From Isoetes taiwanensis (lineage: Eukaryota > Streptophyta > Lycopodiopsida > Isoetales > Isoetaceae), in assembly GCA_021234155.1 (NCBI GenBank), contig JAJEKV010000144.1:990001-1054000 (forward strand): a stretch of DNA of 64,000 nt, given 5' to 3'. The notes under the pieces are model-generated. The model saw only the letters and a list, made by a program, of their open reading frames with translations. It ran no database searches and was not told the DNA's origin. Shown piece by piece: positions 32,231-42,990 of this stretch (position 1 is its first letter; each line of letters begins with the position of its first letter). The translations under genes and the position numbers were made by a program.

Positions 32231-33184
32231 AGATTTAAGGCCAGAAGTTGATTCTGGCAAGAGACCTTTGTACCCAATGGAGACTGAATATTGGACAGCG
32301 TCGTCTTCTCCAGTAATCTTCTTCACAAGGGCCACTTTTCTTCTCAATTCGGCCAGTACCTTAGGGGGTAGAGTCTCCTTATGTTTTGTATTTTTAGCCT
32401 TCCAATTCTTAAGGAAGTCCTTTGACCAGAATACAAACTTCTTGATGTCATCATTACTGACCTTGTATTTGTCCAGCAATCCAATTTCAGATAATGCCAC
32501 ATCCCCCGATAGCCTTTGTAACTCAGCTCCTACAGCTGACTTCATTGTACGTACATCCTTTACATGGCTGCAGCACTCAACGAAGGACATCCTATCCTTG
32601 GTGAAAGCACCCTTCTTGTATAAGACTTCCTTCTTTAAATCGGTCTAAAACCCAAATGGTCTCGGGCCGTCTAGCCCCTCGAAGTCTTTCTCATCTCTGC
32701 CACATTCAAGTCAAAGATGCTTACATCAACATGAGGCACCCTACCCATAGTATCCGGCAGCTTCCTTTGTGCATAAAGCGTCCCTGAATTCATTCCACTT
32801 TTGCCATCTTGCCTCCTTACAAAACACAATCTTATCACAGTCTGTTGGACTGACACCGCTAGATGAGCTTTGAAGGATCTCGCAATGTCATCACCACCTT
32901 TTCTTTGATTTTCTTGCAGTTTTTTCTTCTTCTCTGTATAATTGTTCTGCGGCGGAGTAGTCCTCCGGCAGGCTTTGAATGCCTCAGACTTTTGACCCCA
33001 TACATGCGGTGGGCAATGGGCAGCCATATTCCACCCTTTGTTGATGGGCGTGGGCGCGGCTTTTTCCGCGTATGGATTTTGCAATAGTACAGACATTGAA
33101 TCGATATCATAGAATAGAAACACGAGGCGCATTTGAATAGAATTGATCAAGAGAAAAATCAGCGCTGGCGTGAAATGAATAAAG

Positions 33185-33490
33185 TTACTAATGCAATTCA
33201 TGCGGGCCGTGCTTTCAAATCAAACCAATTCACGCCGTGGCGTGTTTTCAAATCAATGAATTCACGCCAGCGTGTTTTCAAATCAATTGGTTGATTTGAA
33301 ACACCGGCGTGAATACAATTTATGAAACCAAGGTTGATTTGAAAACACGCCGGGCGTGAATTGATTGATTTGAAAACACGCCTGGCGTGAATTGGTTTGA
33401 TTTGAAAACACGCTGGCGTGAATTCAATTTATGAAACCGGGCCGCGTGAATTCAATTGATTTGAAAGCACAACCGGGCGTGAATATTAAA
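33185..33490. repeat. Array of CACGC-GCGTG palindromes with ATTGATTTGAAAA spacers
   Basis: Eight imperfect units each combine a palindrome of the type CACGCCTGGCGTG with a spacer close to AATTGATTTGAAAA. Units to the left of about 33285 run in one orientation (TTTTCAAATCAA ...) and those to the right in the other (TTGATTTGAAAA ...), meeting at TTTCAAATCAATTGGTTGATTTGAAA, so the whole array is itself an inverted repeat. It is non-coding. Single copies of the palindrome recur at 40725-44882. Confidence 0.9.
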
Positions 33491-34412
33491 ATGCTAACAT
33501 TCTAATGCAGTTAGTTACCTTTTGTATAGAAATGTCTTCCCCATTTCATTCAAAGTTGTACTAATCTCAGCCAAATCTGCAGGTGAAGTATTGGCATCCA
33601 AGATACGACACCTCCTATACACATAGTGATTGTAGAACGGCGTTTTTGGCCCTTTTGTTCGCTTTCGCTCGATGAGGGCCTTCGTGGCCTCAACAGAACG
33701 TTGCCCGTCGATGACTTAATTTAATTTAATGCTATCCTTTGACATTACGCCCTCGAAGTTCGGTCCACTCGGCCGGGCTTGTTCGAGATTATATCCCAAG
33801 GTAACACATCCGCTGGCATAGGCATTTGACCTGGATTACTAATCATGCTCTGAACAATCTCCATGGCATGTGCTGGATCATATCTTCTGCTAACATATAA
33901 ATGGAGCTAGGTGAACGGATGACGGACTTCACATGGATCTGAAAAGTTTCCTTAAGAAACAGAAGCCTCCATGCCTTCGACAACTGCAGGTTGAACATGC
34001 TTCCCTAGATCTAGGACCCTCCTAGAAGCTTTCAAGTCAGCTAATTCCCTAGCTTGCTGCAAATAGTGACTTGGTGTCGGTTTAGTGAACATGCCTCTAC
34101 GCACAGCTGTAACCCCTTGGCAAATAGATATTGGCGTAACTGCTACATTGGTTGGCCATGTCTCACCGTTCACATCTGTCTTCATGAACGTATCCTTGTA
34201 TGCAGTAGCTCTACAGTGAGTAAGTCTGGTGTAATCTCCAAGAGCAATTTGCAGTTGGTGTCATCCTCTTCCTCACAAGAGATTAGGATCCCTTGTTTGG
34301 CCATCTTGTCTGCTTCCTTTTTCCTCGAGAAGAGAGTTAAGTCGAGCTTGCCATTTGTCTTGGCAAGGTCAACGTACCACTCGGCACCAACACTATCTTC
34401 GACACTATCTTC

Positions 34413-34619
34413 TTGAGCTTTCGACACTATCTTCTTGGTAGTCAAATTCGCTTTTATGTGGATCATCAAGCTCTTCTATATTTAATCAATAAGCCAAACC
34501 CCACGGGCCGAATTGCTCGATGGATACTGATATTGCAAGAGTTTGCCCCTTTTGAAATTATTCACAAGCGACGCGCCACACACGGTCCCCGACTATCTTT
34601 TCACGATACACACGGATGA
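34413..34619 (+). pseudogene. E2 RNase H C-terminal part
   Basis: The frame has FYVDHQALLYLINK, PTGRIARW and EFAPFEIIHK, nearly identical to E1. The sequence upstream of about 34413 is unrelated, which sets the truncation point. The frame is lost after the HK block. Confidence 0.9.
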
Positions 34620-34639
34620 TCCCTGGAAGGAGTTCACGA

Positions 34640-35975
34640 TGCCCTTCCGGATGCTCAACTGTTCTGGTCAGCGCCACGCCTCATTGGTACCACGACTATC
34701 AACGCTTTCTCCTCACGGGCGCACTCCGTCAAGTGACCCCACGCTCTCCGGAAAGACAACTTACGTGATAAACAACAATTCCTTCGCTGGCATTTAGATT
34801 ATCGATGGTTGCTGGCCATCTCTATAAATGTGGCAAAGACAATGTGCTCCGACGATGTGTTCTTCCTCACGAAGTCCCTGATCTAGTCAAACAAGCCCAC
34901 GAAGGACTTGGCAAAGGGTCATTTCAAGCGGAGACAACACAAAGAAGGAAACTCCTCCTTGCCGGGTATTACCGCCCACGCTTTTCAAAGATGCTCACAA
35001 ATACACACGCGACGTGTGATGTTTGTCGAGGCTTTGTAGACCCACGCCCGTGGCGCCACGCTCACGCCAATAGCCACGCCTCTCCCCTTTGCCAAATGGG
35101 GTATGGATTTTGTTGGTCCCATGGACCCACCGCAATCAACACTAGGGCACGCTACATTCTAGTCTTCACGGACTATGCAACCAAATGGGCTGAAGCGTGT
35201 GCTCTACTCCGACAACACGGCTGCTAGTACAATGCTAAGGTTCTCTACAAGAACATCATCACGCCGATTTGGATGTCCCTTAGAATTAGTTAGTGATCGT
35301 GGAGTTCATTTCATCAATCACACTATTCTTTGAACTCACTAACTATCCGCACATTCATCACGAAAAAGCACGCCTTACTATCCCGTGGTAATGGCTTGGC
35401 TGAAAGCACAAACAAGGTGCTTATCCACATTCTCAAGAAGATTTGTGATCCTACAAAAAAGATTGGCAAGATAAGTTACCTACGCTTTTATGGGCTTACA
35501 ATACAACATACAAAGTAGCAACCTGGTCAAACACCTTTTCGACTTGTGTATGGCCAAGAGGTTTTATGCCTTTTGAGTTCATTTTACCCTCACTCAAATT
35601 TCAGTTAGCAACAGTAACATAATCCATCGCCAGCTTTGCAAGAACGAAGTTTATCAACTGGAACAACCTGGATGAACTTGAAGAGATGCTTTTCTTAGAC
35701 TTCAACAAGGCAAAACAACTACAAAACAATGGCATGACAAACACATCAAAAACAAAACTTTTCAAATTGGCGACTTAGTTCTTCTTTACGACTCGAGATA
35801 TCAACAACATCCCGCAAACTCAAGCTCGGATGGTCGGGACCATACAAAATTTCCGAGATACCACATCCCGGAGTTTTACAATTACAAGAATTGATGGCAC
35901 TCCATTTCCTACATTAGTCAATGGATTTCACTCAAGAAATTTCAAACCCCCTATTGCAAAGATCCTTAGCTCAAG
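34640..35975 (+). pseudogene. E2 integrase domain
   Basis: The zinc-finger region (GHLYKCGKDN, LPHEVPDLVKQAHEGL, THATCDVCRG) keeps its CxxC pair. The core has RYILVFTDYATKWAEACAL (second catalytic Asp region), LVSDRGVHFINHTI near 35290 and GNGLAESTNKVL with the catalytic Glu near 35400. The C-terminal module reads GDLVLLYDSRY and a GPY-like segment near 35850, then FPTLVNGFHSRNFK. Frames change several times and a stop interrupts the core at 35225. Confidence 0.9.
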
Positions 35976-36118
35976 AACAAAAATTTACAACAAGATACCA
36001 CTTGTACAAATTTATGAGAAACACTTTTCTATTATGTACAAAATTGCCCAAGGCTACACTTATTTGTGGGATTTTTCACCGAAAAGTCCTAAACTAAACA
36101 AAAATTGGGAAAACCCTA

Positions 36119-36376
36119 TCATGTGCTACTTTCGCCCTTTACTCGGGGGCACTCCACCCGGAGGATGCGGAAGCCCCACACTGCGACCACTCGGTGAGCG
36201 ATCACCTCCTGGGCATCGAGTTTATCTCTCGGGGTTGACGGCGGTGCCTCCAACCAAGGATCCATAGGGATCCCAAGCGATTCCACAGACGCCCGATCGA
36301 CGTCGCCCATCTTGCATGTAATCCGGTCACGGCGGAAGCTCACCGGACCGCTGTTATCGAAGTTCTCCATCTTCAT
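36119..36376 (-). CDS. E2 antisense accessory ORF (85 codons), counterpart of 24600-24869
   Basis: Minus-strand frame from ATG at 36376, about 35 bases after CTATAAAT. It shares ITCKM, GIPMDPW (GIxMDxW) and EVIAH (EV[VI]xH) with the E1 antisense ORF, and passes CCCCCGAGTAAAGG, which in E1 is the in-frame stop context; here the frame is one base off and ends slightly later. The protein is unrecognised, small and soluble-looking. Conservation in two copies on the strand opposite to pol argues against chance, but coding selection has not been tested. Confidence 0.5.
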   Translation of the reverse strand: MKMENFDNSGPVSFRRDRITCKMGDVDRASVESLGIPMDPWLEAPPSTPRDKLDAQEVIAHRVVAVWGFRILRVECPRVKGESST

Positions 36377-36410
36377 GAATTTTGGTTCTTCTCGGCGAAC
36401 CCAACTTCCA

Positions 36411-36418
36411 ATTTATAG
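36411..36418 (-). promoter_or_regulatory. TATA box of the E2 antisense ORF
   Basis: CTATAAAT on the minus strand, about 35 bases before the antisense ATG. Between this site and the sense ATG at 36781 lie about 360 non-coding bases that could act as a bidirectional promoter; the sense side is a pyrimidine-rich leader (CACTTCCACTCCCTCAC and similar). Confidence 0.55.
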
Positions 36419-36780
36419 GCTAATACCAACCCTAGTATTTGCTCACTAAAGGTCACCTCACGAGATATTCCGTAATCATTCCCCCCACCGATATTTTTGT
36501 ACACGCAAACTTTTCGACTCCTCTTTTTTAATTCTCGACAAGCGCCGCCAGATTAATACGAATCCCGCCATTAAAGTTTTATTCTCCGCCGTAAACTCTC
36601 ACGATCTTGGTCTCAAGGTCGTCTCTTGAGATTCTCAATCGTCCACGATCTTCGACCGTGTCTCCCACGACTCTCCAAAAAAAAAAAACCCTTCCCAACC
36701 GTCACTTCCACTCCCTCACTTTTCACTCATACTCCACTCCGCCCTTCCGCTTACTTCAGATCCTGACCTCGACCTTCAAG

Positions 36781-39700
36781 ATGGCTTCTACCTCCAAGAA
36801 CTCAACACTCAACGCTGACGCACCAATGGATCAGTATGCACTAAAAAATATCAAGTTCGTTTCTTCATCCGCACCAGCTCCCACATCCGGCATCACCTAT
36901 AACCTCCTGGTGAGTTCCGGATTGTTTCATTTTCTCGCAACAGAACTCCCAGGCCCCAACAAGAACAAATTACAAAGAATTTGTGGCTAACTCGGTGAAG
37001 GCGAAGATGGATATGCCTCCCAAGTCGATGGAAACCCTATACTCCTAAACCCTCAAACCATAGCCTGCGCTTTTCTCTACCCAATCCGCCCAATGCCTTG
37101 TCTTACCTTGACATTGGTAAATATGATATTTCCAAATTACGCTCTATTCCTTATAATTTGCACAAACCAAAGTTGTCCACCTTTCCAAAGCAACATGATG
37201 CCTTTACCAAGTTTCTTTGGAGGAAATTTTGGGTTACTCCATGAAGAATACCTCTATTAACGATGTTTTCTACCATCCGTACTATATCCTCACCAACACC
37301 ACCTAAACAATCAATTGGACTCAACTCCTCAGACGAGATTTCAACAGAACTGATTGCACTGAAAAAATCCTAACTCTTCCGGAATGCCCCATGGGAGCCC
37401 ACTTCCAGGCTTTCATTAATCATCGGACCCCACAGCGCCATCATGCCCCTTCTCCACCAAGCCAACATCCCGACCTTATTGATGCTTTGAAAGGTCTTCA
37501 ACCAAACTCTCCTCCTTCTCAAGCACCATCAATCTCACCAACCAACTCCGCATGTAAATACTTCACAACCACCGTCTCCACCTCCTCAGAATTCCAATTC
37601 TCTAAAACCTATTCCTTCTGTTGATAACCAACCACCAGTTAACCTTGTGCAACAATTCCACTTTCAGACTCAACAAAGAATAAAGAAAAACAACAAAGAA
37701 AGAAGACAACAAACTCCCATTGATCTCACGAGTACTCACAAGGACACTCACAGCAATGACCAAGGATCTATAAACAAGGGTGACAGACCAAAGCCATCCC
37801 ATCCACCTCCTCACACCGTGGATGGATACCTACTGAAGCTGTCCTACCGCCTTGATGACCTCCGTGATCATCACCAGAACTTCATAGCAGCCACCAGGGC
37901 ACGACACGAGTCCGTGGACCAACTCCAAGCTGAAGTCACAACACTGAAGACTGATTTGGCTGACTGTGAGGCCAGAGAAGAAGCCTTGCACAATCAATTC
38001 ATGATCCATCGAGAAACCCTTCATCAATCCCAGCAAATTGTCAAGGAACTCAAGGAGTCCCTACAACAAAACGACACCAAGTACACTGATCTTGAGACAC
38101 GCTACAACAAATGGGGTCGTCATTTAATAATGCTACTCGACCGAGAACAAAGACACTTCGTACAGCCAACTTGATACTTGAGTCCAAGGTCACGACTTTC
38201 GACACCACCTTGCAGAATAAGGATGCTCACATCGCATCTCTCCAAGGCAAGTTAGACCAGCTCACGGCAACACACGCTGCAGATGCTCTTGAAATAGCTG
38301 CACTCAAAACAGACTTGCAAGCCACTCCGACTTCAAGCTCCTCTGATTCCCAACTTCTCCGACAAGTCAGACACCTCACACGCAAAGTCACTGAATCCGC
38401 ACTGCCTCCGAAAGCAACAAGATATCATTGCGAGATTACAAGATACGCTTTCCGATAATGAGCGCATGCCAGATGATGCGTAAGAAAAAGGTAACAAACC
38501 CTATCAGCTTTGCTTCGCTATTCCTCGACTATCCGGGCCCGCCACCATGACTATGTGCAAGCAAGGAAAACATTTTTCTTTTATTCTGGCCGAGAAACAA
38601 GGGTGATACCACAAGTCCCCCTCGACCAGAAGCTGATATCGAATCGAAATTGGCCCTTGATGTCCGTCCACACCATCGAGGCACACTTTGTGCTCGTCAA
38701 TTTTGATATCCTACAAAGCTGAGATCTCGACCATTTCGCTCTCGTAACCATAGCCCCCGCTTATGTCATGCACGACTTCTACTCGGCACATGTTACTCGG
38801 GCTCATCGGATAAACGATCGAGAACTTTAAAGGAGATACAAAGCGGCGGTGTTCTTTTGACCACTTAAGAACAAGTACCTCCAAGATACAAAATTTCTCG
38901 CAAACTGCTACCTCGGAATCACATGCCTCTTTCTACGTAAAAGAAGTGGAGCTCAAGCAATGAACTTGGCACGCTCCTTCGGACACTATACAACTCAACA
39001 AGAACTTGACCTTTGTACGCTTGTTCTTACAACATTATGCTTCCTTACAATACGGTCGCACACGGAAAAAAGTTCTAACGCCCTCCCTCGATGAGTGGGA
39101 CCCTCAGACTGCGGATGACACATGTACATTCCAAGTGCATGGGAGACAAGCTACAAACAACTACCGAGAAGATATTATTGGAATTCCAAGAACAGATGCA
39201 GGATGACCGCACCAACCCCCAAACAACCGAAAGTACACTAGCAAGCTTTGGATGCCCACCTCTCGATCAAGGTCAATTCCCCAAAGATGGAGACAAGAAT
39301 TCGGACTCATCAAGTCAAAGAACATGCAGATTGGACACCCACGGCAATTGCGTGAGACAAACGTTGGGACCCACGCTTCATCCGCAGACGCGAAATGGCG
39401 GAGGATGAGACTTTGGACAACACCAACAACCGGATATACATGCCCAATGCGTGTTCGTGGAAGACCTTTTCGTAATGCAATTTTGGTCTTGTAACCTTCC
39501 TTGCCAAGGCCAAAACTTCAGCTGATCCATCCGTATTTCGGCAGCAGAATTGCGGCAAAGACTCATGACCATACTCCCAGTATGCGTAAACGCAAGTGCC
39601 GATCCATTTTTGTAACCCCAATGCAAATCTTTGGAAAGTTCGGGTTGGACCTTGTCTTATACATGGAGATCACAAATCTTCCATCCGAGATCCACGCATT

Positions 39701-39810
39701 TGGAGAACATGATTTCTCAAGGCTTTCTCATAGGAGCAAGCCGAATCGCTTGGCATCCAGGACTCAAGCAACTGAAAAGAGACTAACAACACTCGCTGAA
39801 TACAAGTAGT
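36781..39810 (+). pseudogene. E2 accessory sense ORF (conserved domain plus coiled coils)
   Basis: Starts at an ATG preceded by AAG (MASTSKNSTL...). After one in-frame stop at 36988, the same frame continues with YASQVDGNPILLNPQTIA, matching YTSVIDGTTIL of E1 and resembling the [VI]xGxPIxLTP blocks in accessory proteins of Tat/Athila-type elements. A Pro/Ser/Thr-rich linker (37400-37620) follows. Then come long coiled coils: 37647-38174 (LQAEVTTLKTDL, LHNQFMIHRETLHQS) and 38111-38458 (NKDAHIASLQGKLDQL, DALEIAALKTDLQ). The C-terminal part (38500-39810) is fragmented. It may be structural or scaffolding for the particle; function is unknown. Confidence 0.6.
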
Positions 39811-39899
39811 CGAGCCTCCCTCATCTCTATATTCAAGATCGTAAAGATGAACGAGGATTCCCACCCGAATTCATGCCCCTTTCTAGCCAATAAGTGTAG

Positions 39900-39913
39900 T
39901 TTGGTAGGGGGAG
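39900..39913 (+). other. Polypurine tract of E2
   Basis: TTTGGTAGGGGGAG directly before the 3' LTR, matching E1's GTTTGGTGGGGAG. Confidence 0.85.
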
Positions 39914-40522
39914 TGTTAGCCCCTGTGGCCGCGCATTACCACGTGTCTATACTTTGTCGCATGAGGGCGAGGCCCCACCGGCCACGGTGTCCAAGAAGAG
40001 GGATCCACAAAGAGCCTACTGCCGGGTCAAAGCTCCTCCAAGAAGCGAAGACCCAAAGGTAGGACCCACGGGCGGCCACTACTTGTCTCATAGCACGGCG
40101 GACCGCTCAGATTCCCTGCTCGAAAGTGCCCAAGTAGTGGAGCACGCGTTGTCATAATGAGGATCAGATTCAGGCCCGTGAGGGCCACTCCGTTCCTATA
40201 TATTGTAGCATTTTTGCTCCTTCAAAAAGGGTTCATAGTGTTCTTTGTGTCACTACAGAGCATACATCTTTGGTCGCTTTGTTGTGCGCTCTTTGAGCCT
40301 TCATTGTACACTTGTTTTGATCAATGGATTGCCGTGTTCTCCACAAGTGTCTTGTGTGTTTCATTGTGTATTGCAATTGCTGTTTTATCTGAGTTTTTCT
40401 TGTTCTTTCCTCTGTTAGCAAAAATCCCGCGTGACAAGAGTGCCTCAGGATTTACCCTGCCGGACTTCAAGGATCTCACAGAGATCTGTCCCTCAGGCGA
40501 TCCCGAGCCCGGACCCCAAACA
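39914..40522 (+). repeat. 3' LTR of E2
   Basis: 609 bp from TGTTAGCCCC to GGACCCCAAACA, the same ends as the E1 LTR in element orientation. It contains a TATA-type core (CCTATATATTG at 40195) and a T-rich downstream region. A second internal TGTTAGCA at 40414-40421 could be mistaken for the end, but the E1 comparison places the end at CCCCAAACA. Confidence 0.88.
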
Positions 40523-41690
40523 CTCGTTCATTTCCTCTTCAGGGCAGGCAGGGTCAGTGGTTGCTATAAGAATCGGCCCTTCATCATCTAAGGTGAGATC
40601 ATATGGTACTGCATCTGGGTCGTCTGCCCTTGCTTTCTTGGCAGGATTAGAACCCGAATTATTAGGGGTTACTGCAAAAGAAGATGAGCACTTTTTAGAG
40701 TACTTTTCAGAACAAGAGATCACGCTTGGCGTGCATTCAAACCTAAATTAGTACAAATCACGCTTGGCATGTTGGTAGCTCCTATTATTGACCATGCTAT
40801 GCGTGAATTTGAAACTAGAATGCTTTTGCATCCACATTTTAAGCTACATACCCTTCATGAATCCAAATTTCACACTATTTAACCTCATTGAACATTGCTA
40901 TCTCCAACTGTATAACACCGCTATATTCTATATATAAAACAGAGCAAAATTATGTTCTATGATCGGACAATCGAAAGCATTAACTGATGATAATACTCAA
41001 ACTCATGCAAAGCATATTAACTGAAGGCAAGGAGATATCTCAAATTCATGCAAGCATAATACTCTCCACACAGTGTGTATTCTGTGGCAAATTAAATACC
41101 TTGAATAGGGTTCTGTGTATTCTGTGTATTCTGATCAACGTCCTCTGAAACTTGAGAGGAGCCGGGTTTAGGGATTCCTCTTCCACCGCTTCTCCCCGCC
41201 CGTCCGGGCCCCGACCTCGATTCACTTTAGAAGACATCTCCGGAGTCGCCTAGTAACAGAGTCGGAAGGTCGCTTGGATACGCGCTCGAGCTGCTCGAGA
41301 AATAGCTGGCAAGAAATAGCTTTTTCTACCTGTACGAGAAATAGAGAAATTTGAATTTCAAGAAAACACAAAATGCAGTTTCGAAATATTCTTGACACAT
41401 ACAAATAATAATGACGAAGACCCGTCCACGACTTCTTTCATTAAGTTTTTAAAACCAATCTACCCAAAAAGTATCCCGCCAAATTTATCCCCGCCTAAAC
41501 GTAGTTAACCTAATCTTTCTTCTAATTTGAATTTTCCGGACCCCGAAGTTTCCATAGCCTTCACTTCTCAAATCAGCCTCAGAGACTCAAATCAGCTTCT
41601 CAAGAATGGCTACACACGGGTACTCATCTCATTCCAATAGCTTGAACATTAATTTCCAATAGTAGGTGTGCGAATAGCAATTTTTCTGCA
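40523..41690. other. Region right of E2, unassigned
   Basis: A minus-strand frame (40723-40523, continuing into the LTR) is acidic (YDLTLDDEGP, PEEEMNE) and could be the continuation of the minus-strand frames left of E2, which would make E2 an insertion within another element's gene. Two CACGCTTGGC(G/A)TG palindromes lie at 40725 and 40758. Nothing else is recognisable. Confidence 0.35.
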
Positions 41691-41963
41691 GTTGGAAGAT
41701 GAATGTTTCATGTTAACTACAAATCAGAAAAGGAAAGTAGGATTATGCAAGATCGACTCCATCGATCCGATCAGAATTGTCATGGAATTCCACTTTCGGG
41801 GATAAGTATGTCCGAAGTTACAAAGTTGATTAATCGGGCGCTATGGATGAAGCTTTACCTCGTAGACACCCAGGTGGGGGATACGGTTGGAGAAAGTGTT
41901 GGAACATTTGTTGCATGGCCAAGAAACCGCTTAAAAAGGTATGTAACATGTATTACATTGTAG
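41690..41963 (+). pseudogene. En/Spm-type transposon protein fragment (AWP motif)
   Basis: The frame ends with VGDTVGESVGTFVAWPRNRL. The pattern VG-x2-[VI]G-x-x-[VI]AWP near the end of a domain is a hallmark of a conserved region in plant En/Spm (CACTA)-associated proteins. An upstream frame reads KVGLCKIDSID, like the conserved KG-x-DP block. Only about 90 residues remain and there is a frame change in front, so this is a relic. A related motif is found 3.6 kb downstream. Confidence 0.5.
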
Positions 41964-42174
41964 AAATATAGAAGTAGACAAAATTTGTTGTATTCATTGA
42001 AAAAAAGTATACAATTGTATATAATGTCGGATAAACCGGATAAACCGCGGACAAAATCCCGGAGATATTGCTTTCAAGCCCAGTCTATTGAGTAGCCGGG
42101 CTATCGATACTCCCATTTCCATAGCTGGGCATAGTGAACTGACAGGTAAAACCCCAAAGAAAAACACCGGTGCT

Positions 42175-42510
42175 CTAGCTCCACCTCCCCACTTTGCTCC
42201 ACCTCCACCTCCTCGCTCCTCCTCCCCGCTTCCACCTCCCGCCCATTGGTTGAACCTCCAATGCATCAGATAATGCCTGCGGTAGAGCCATCTCCATTGC
42301 ATCATGATAACCGCTTTGTGGTAGTGGTTCGTGTTGGGGCATCCGGGCATAGAGGCTAACCACTAAGAAACGCAGCTCCTCATTTTGAATCTCGAGCTGA
42401 CGGATGCGAGATTCACTCTCGATCAATGCATGTACTGCATTCTCGAAGTGATTAGATAAGAGGGCCAGCCTCCGTGCGATTGCAAGGGCCCCAGAGCCCA
42501 AATCTATCAT
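42175..42510 (-). pseudogene. Unassigned ORF with coiled-coil segment
   Basis: A 111-codon minus-strand frame with a helix of the type ALIESESRIRQLEIQNEELR, strongly predicted coiled coil by eye, followed by a Gly/Arg/Trp-rich end made of low-complexity sequence. Short coiled coils of this kind close many plant En/Spm-associated proteins, which would fit the neighbourhood, but orientation is opposite to the AWP frames. Identity uncertain. Confidence 0.3.
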
Positions 42511-42905
42511 TGCCCTCGCCTCGGGCCGCCATCATCATTACTTGATCCAAGTACTCGTGGGTTGCAAGGCGGTGCTCTTAGCCGGACCGGTGCTCCTGCC
42601 GCTCAACAGGACCGAGATTGAGCCAAACCGAGCCGGGTGTGATTGCTGGCCCAAATGTAATTCCAATGCATCTTCGTCACCAACTGGGTGATTAATGTAA
42701 CTTGGCATCTATCAATAGGAAGTGAGCGGAGTATCAGTATTCACGCCTGGCGTGTTATATTTATTTATTTAAAAACTTAGAAACTAAGAGACACGCCCGG
42801 CGTGTTTAGCGTGAAAGTTGAAAGTAGGGATAAAATTGTTTGCACGTAAAGCGCTATATAGGAAAAACGCCGGCGCATTCAATAGAGGAGAAAAAAATTG
42901 TATTG

Positions 42906-42990
42906 AGATAGATAAGTAAATAGATAAAGGCCAGGCAATTATTTATACGCTAAATAATTGCCTGGCCTTTATCTATTTACTTATCTATCT
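42906..42990. repeat. Perfect 40-bp inverted repeat with 5-base loop
   Basis: Left arm 42906-42945 and right arm 42951-42990 are exact reverse complements, separated by TACGC. Arms begin AGATAGATAAGTAAATAGAT. No mismatch in 40 pairs implies recent origin, selection, or an artefact of library or assembly. A poly-T run follows at about 43006-43020. Confidence 0.97.

Larger units (their letters stand above)
31960..34412. other. Transposon-like debris between E1 and E2
   Basis: Three minus-strand frames (32126-32590, 32671-33201, 33952-34185 with 34182-34469) encode Lys/Glu-rich peptides. The second has PPHVWGQKSEAFKACRR, weakly like the Transposase_24-type region of En/Spm-related plant elements. 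None is intact or firmly assignable. The region also includes repeat D copy 2 and the palindrome array. E2 begins abruptly at its right edge. Confidence 0.4.
34413..40522 (+). mobile_element. 5'-truncated Ty3/gypsy element E2, same family as E1
   Basis: A plus-strand element of about 6.1 kb that starts inside RNase H and runs through integrase, the accessory region with antisense and sense ORFs, polypurine tract and 3' LTR. The accessory region (about 3.9 kb) matches E1 in size and order. Gag, protease, RT and the 5' LTR are missing. The bases after the LTR are CTCGT; no matching upstream copy exists because the 5' end is gone. Sequence similarity to E1 is clear in protein motifs but the DNA is well diverged, so E2 is another, probably older, subfamily member. 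Confidence 0.92.

Noticed and set aside
33185-33490. CRISPR-like array
   Set aside because: The units are imperfect palindromes with near-constant spacers, the array inverts in the middle, no cas genes exist, and the sequence is plant nuclear.
40414-40422. TGTTAGCA as the possible end of the E2 LTR
   Set aside because: Comparison with both E1 LTRs shows that the LTR continues to CCCCAAACA at 40522.
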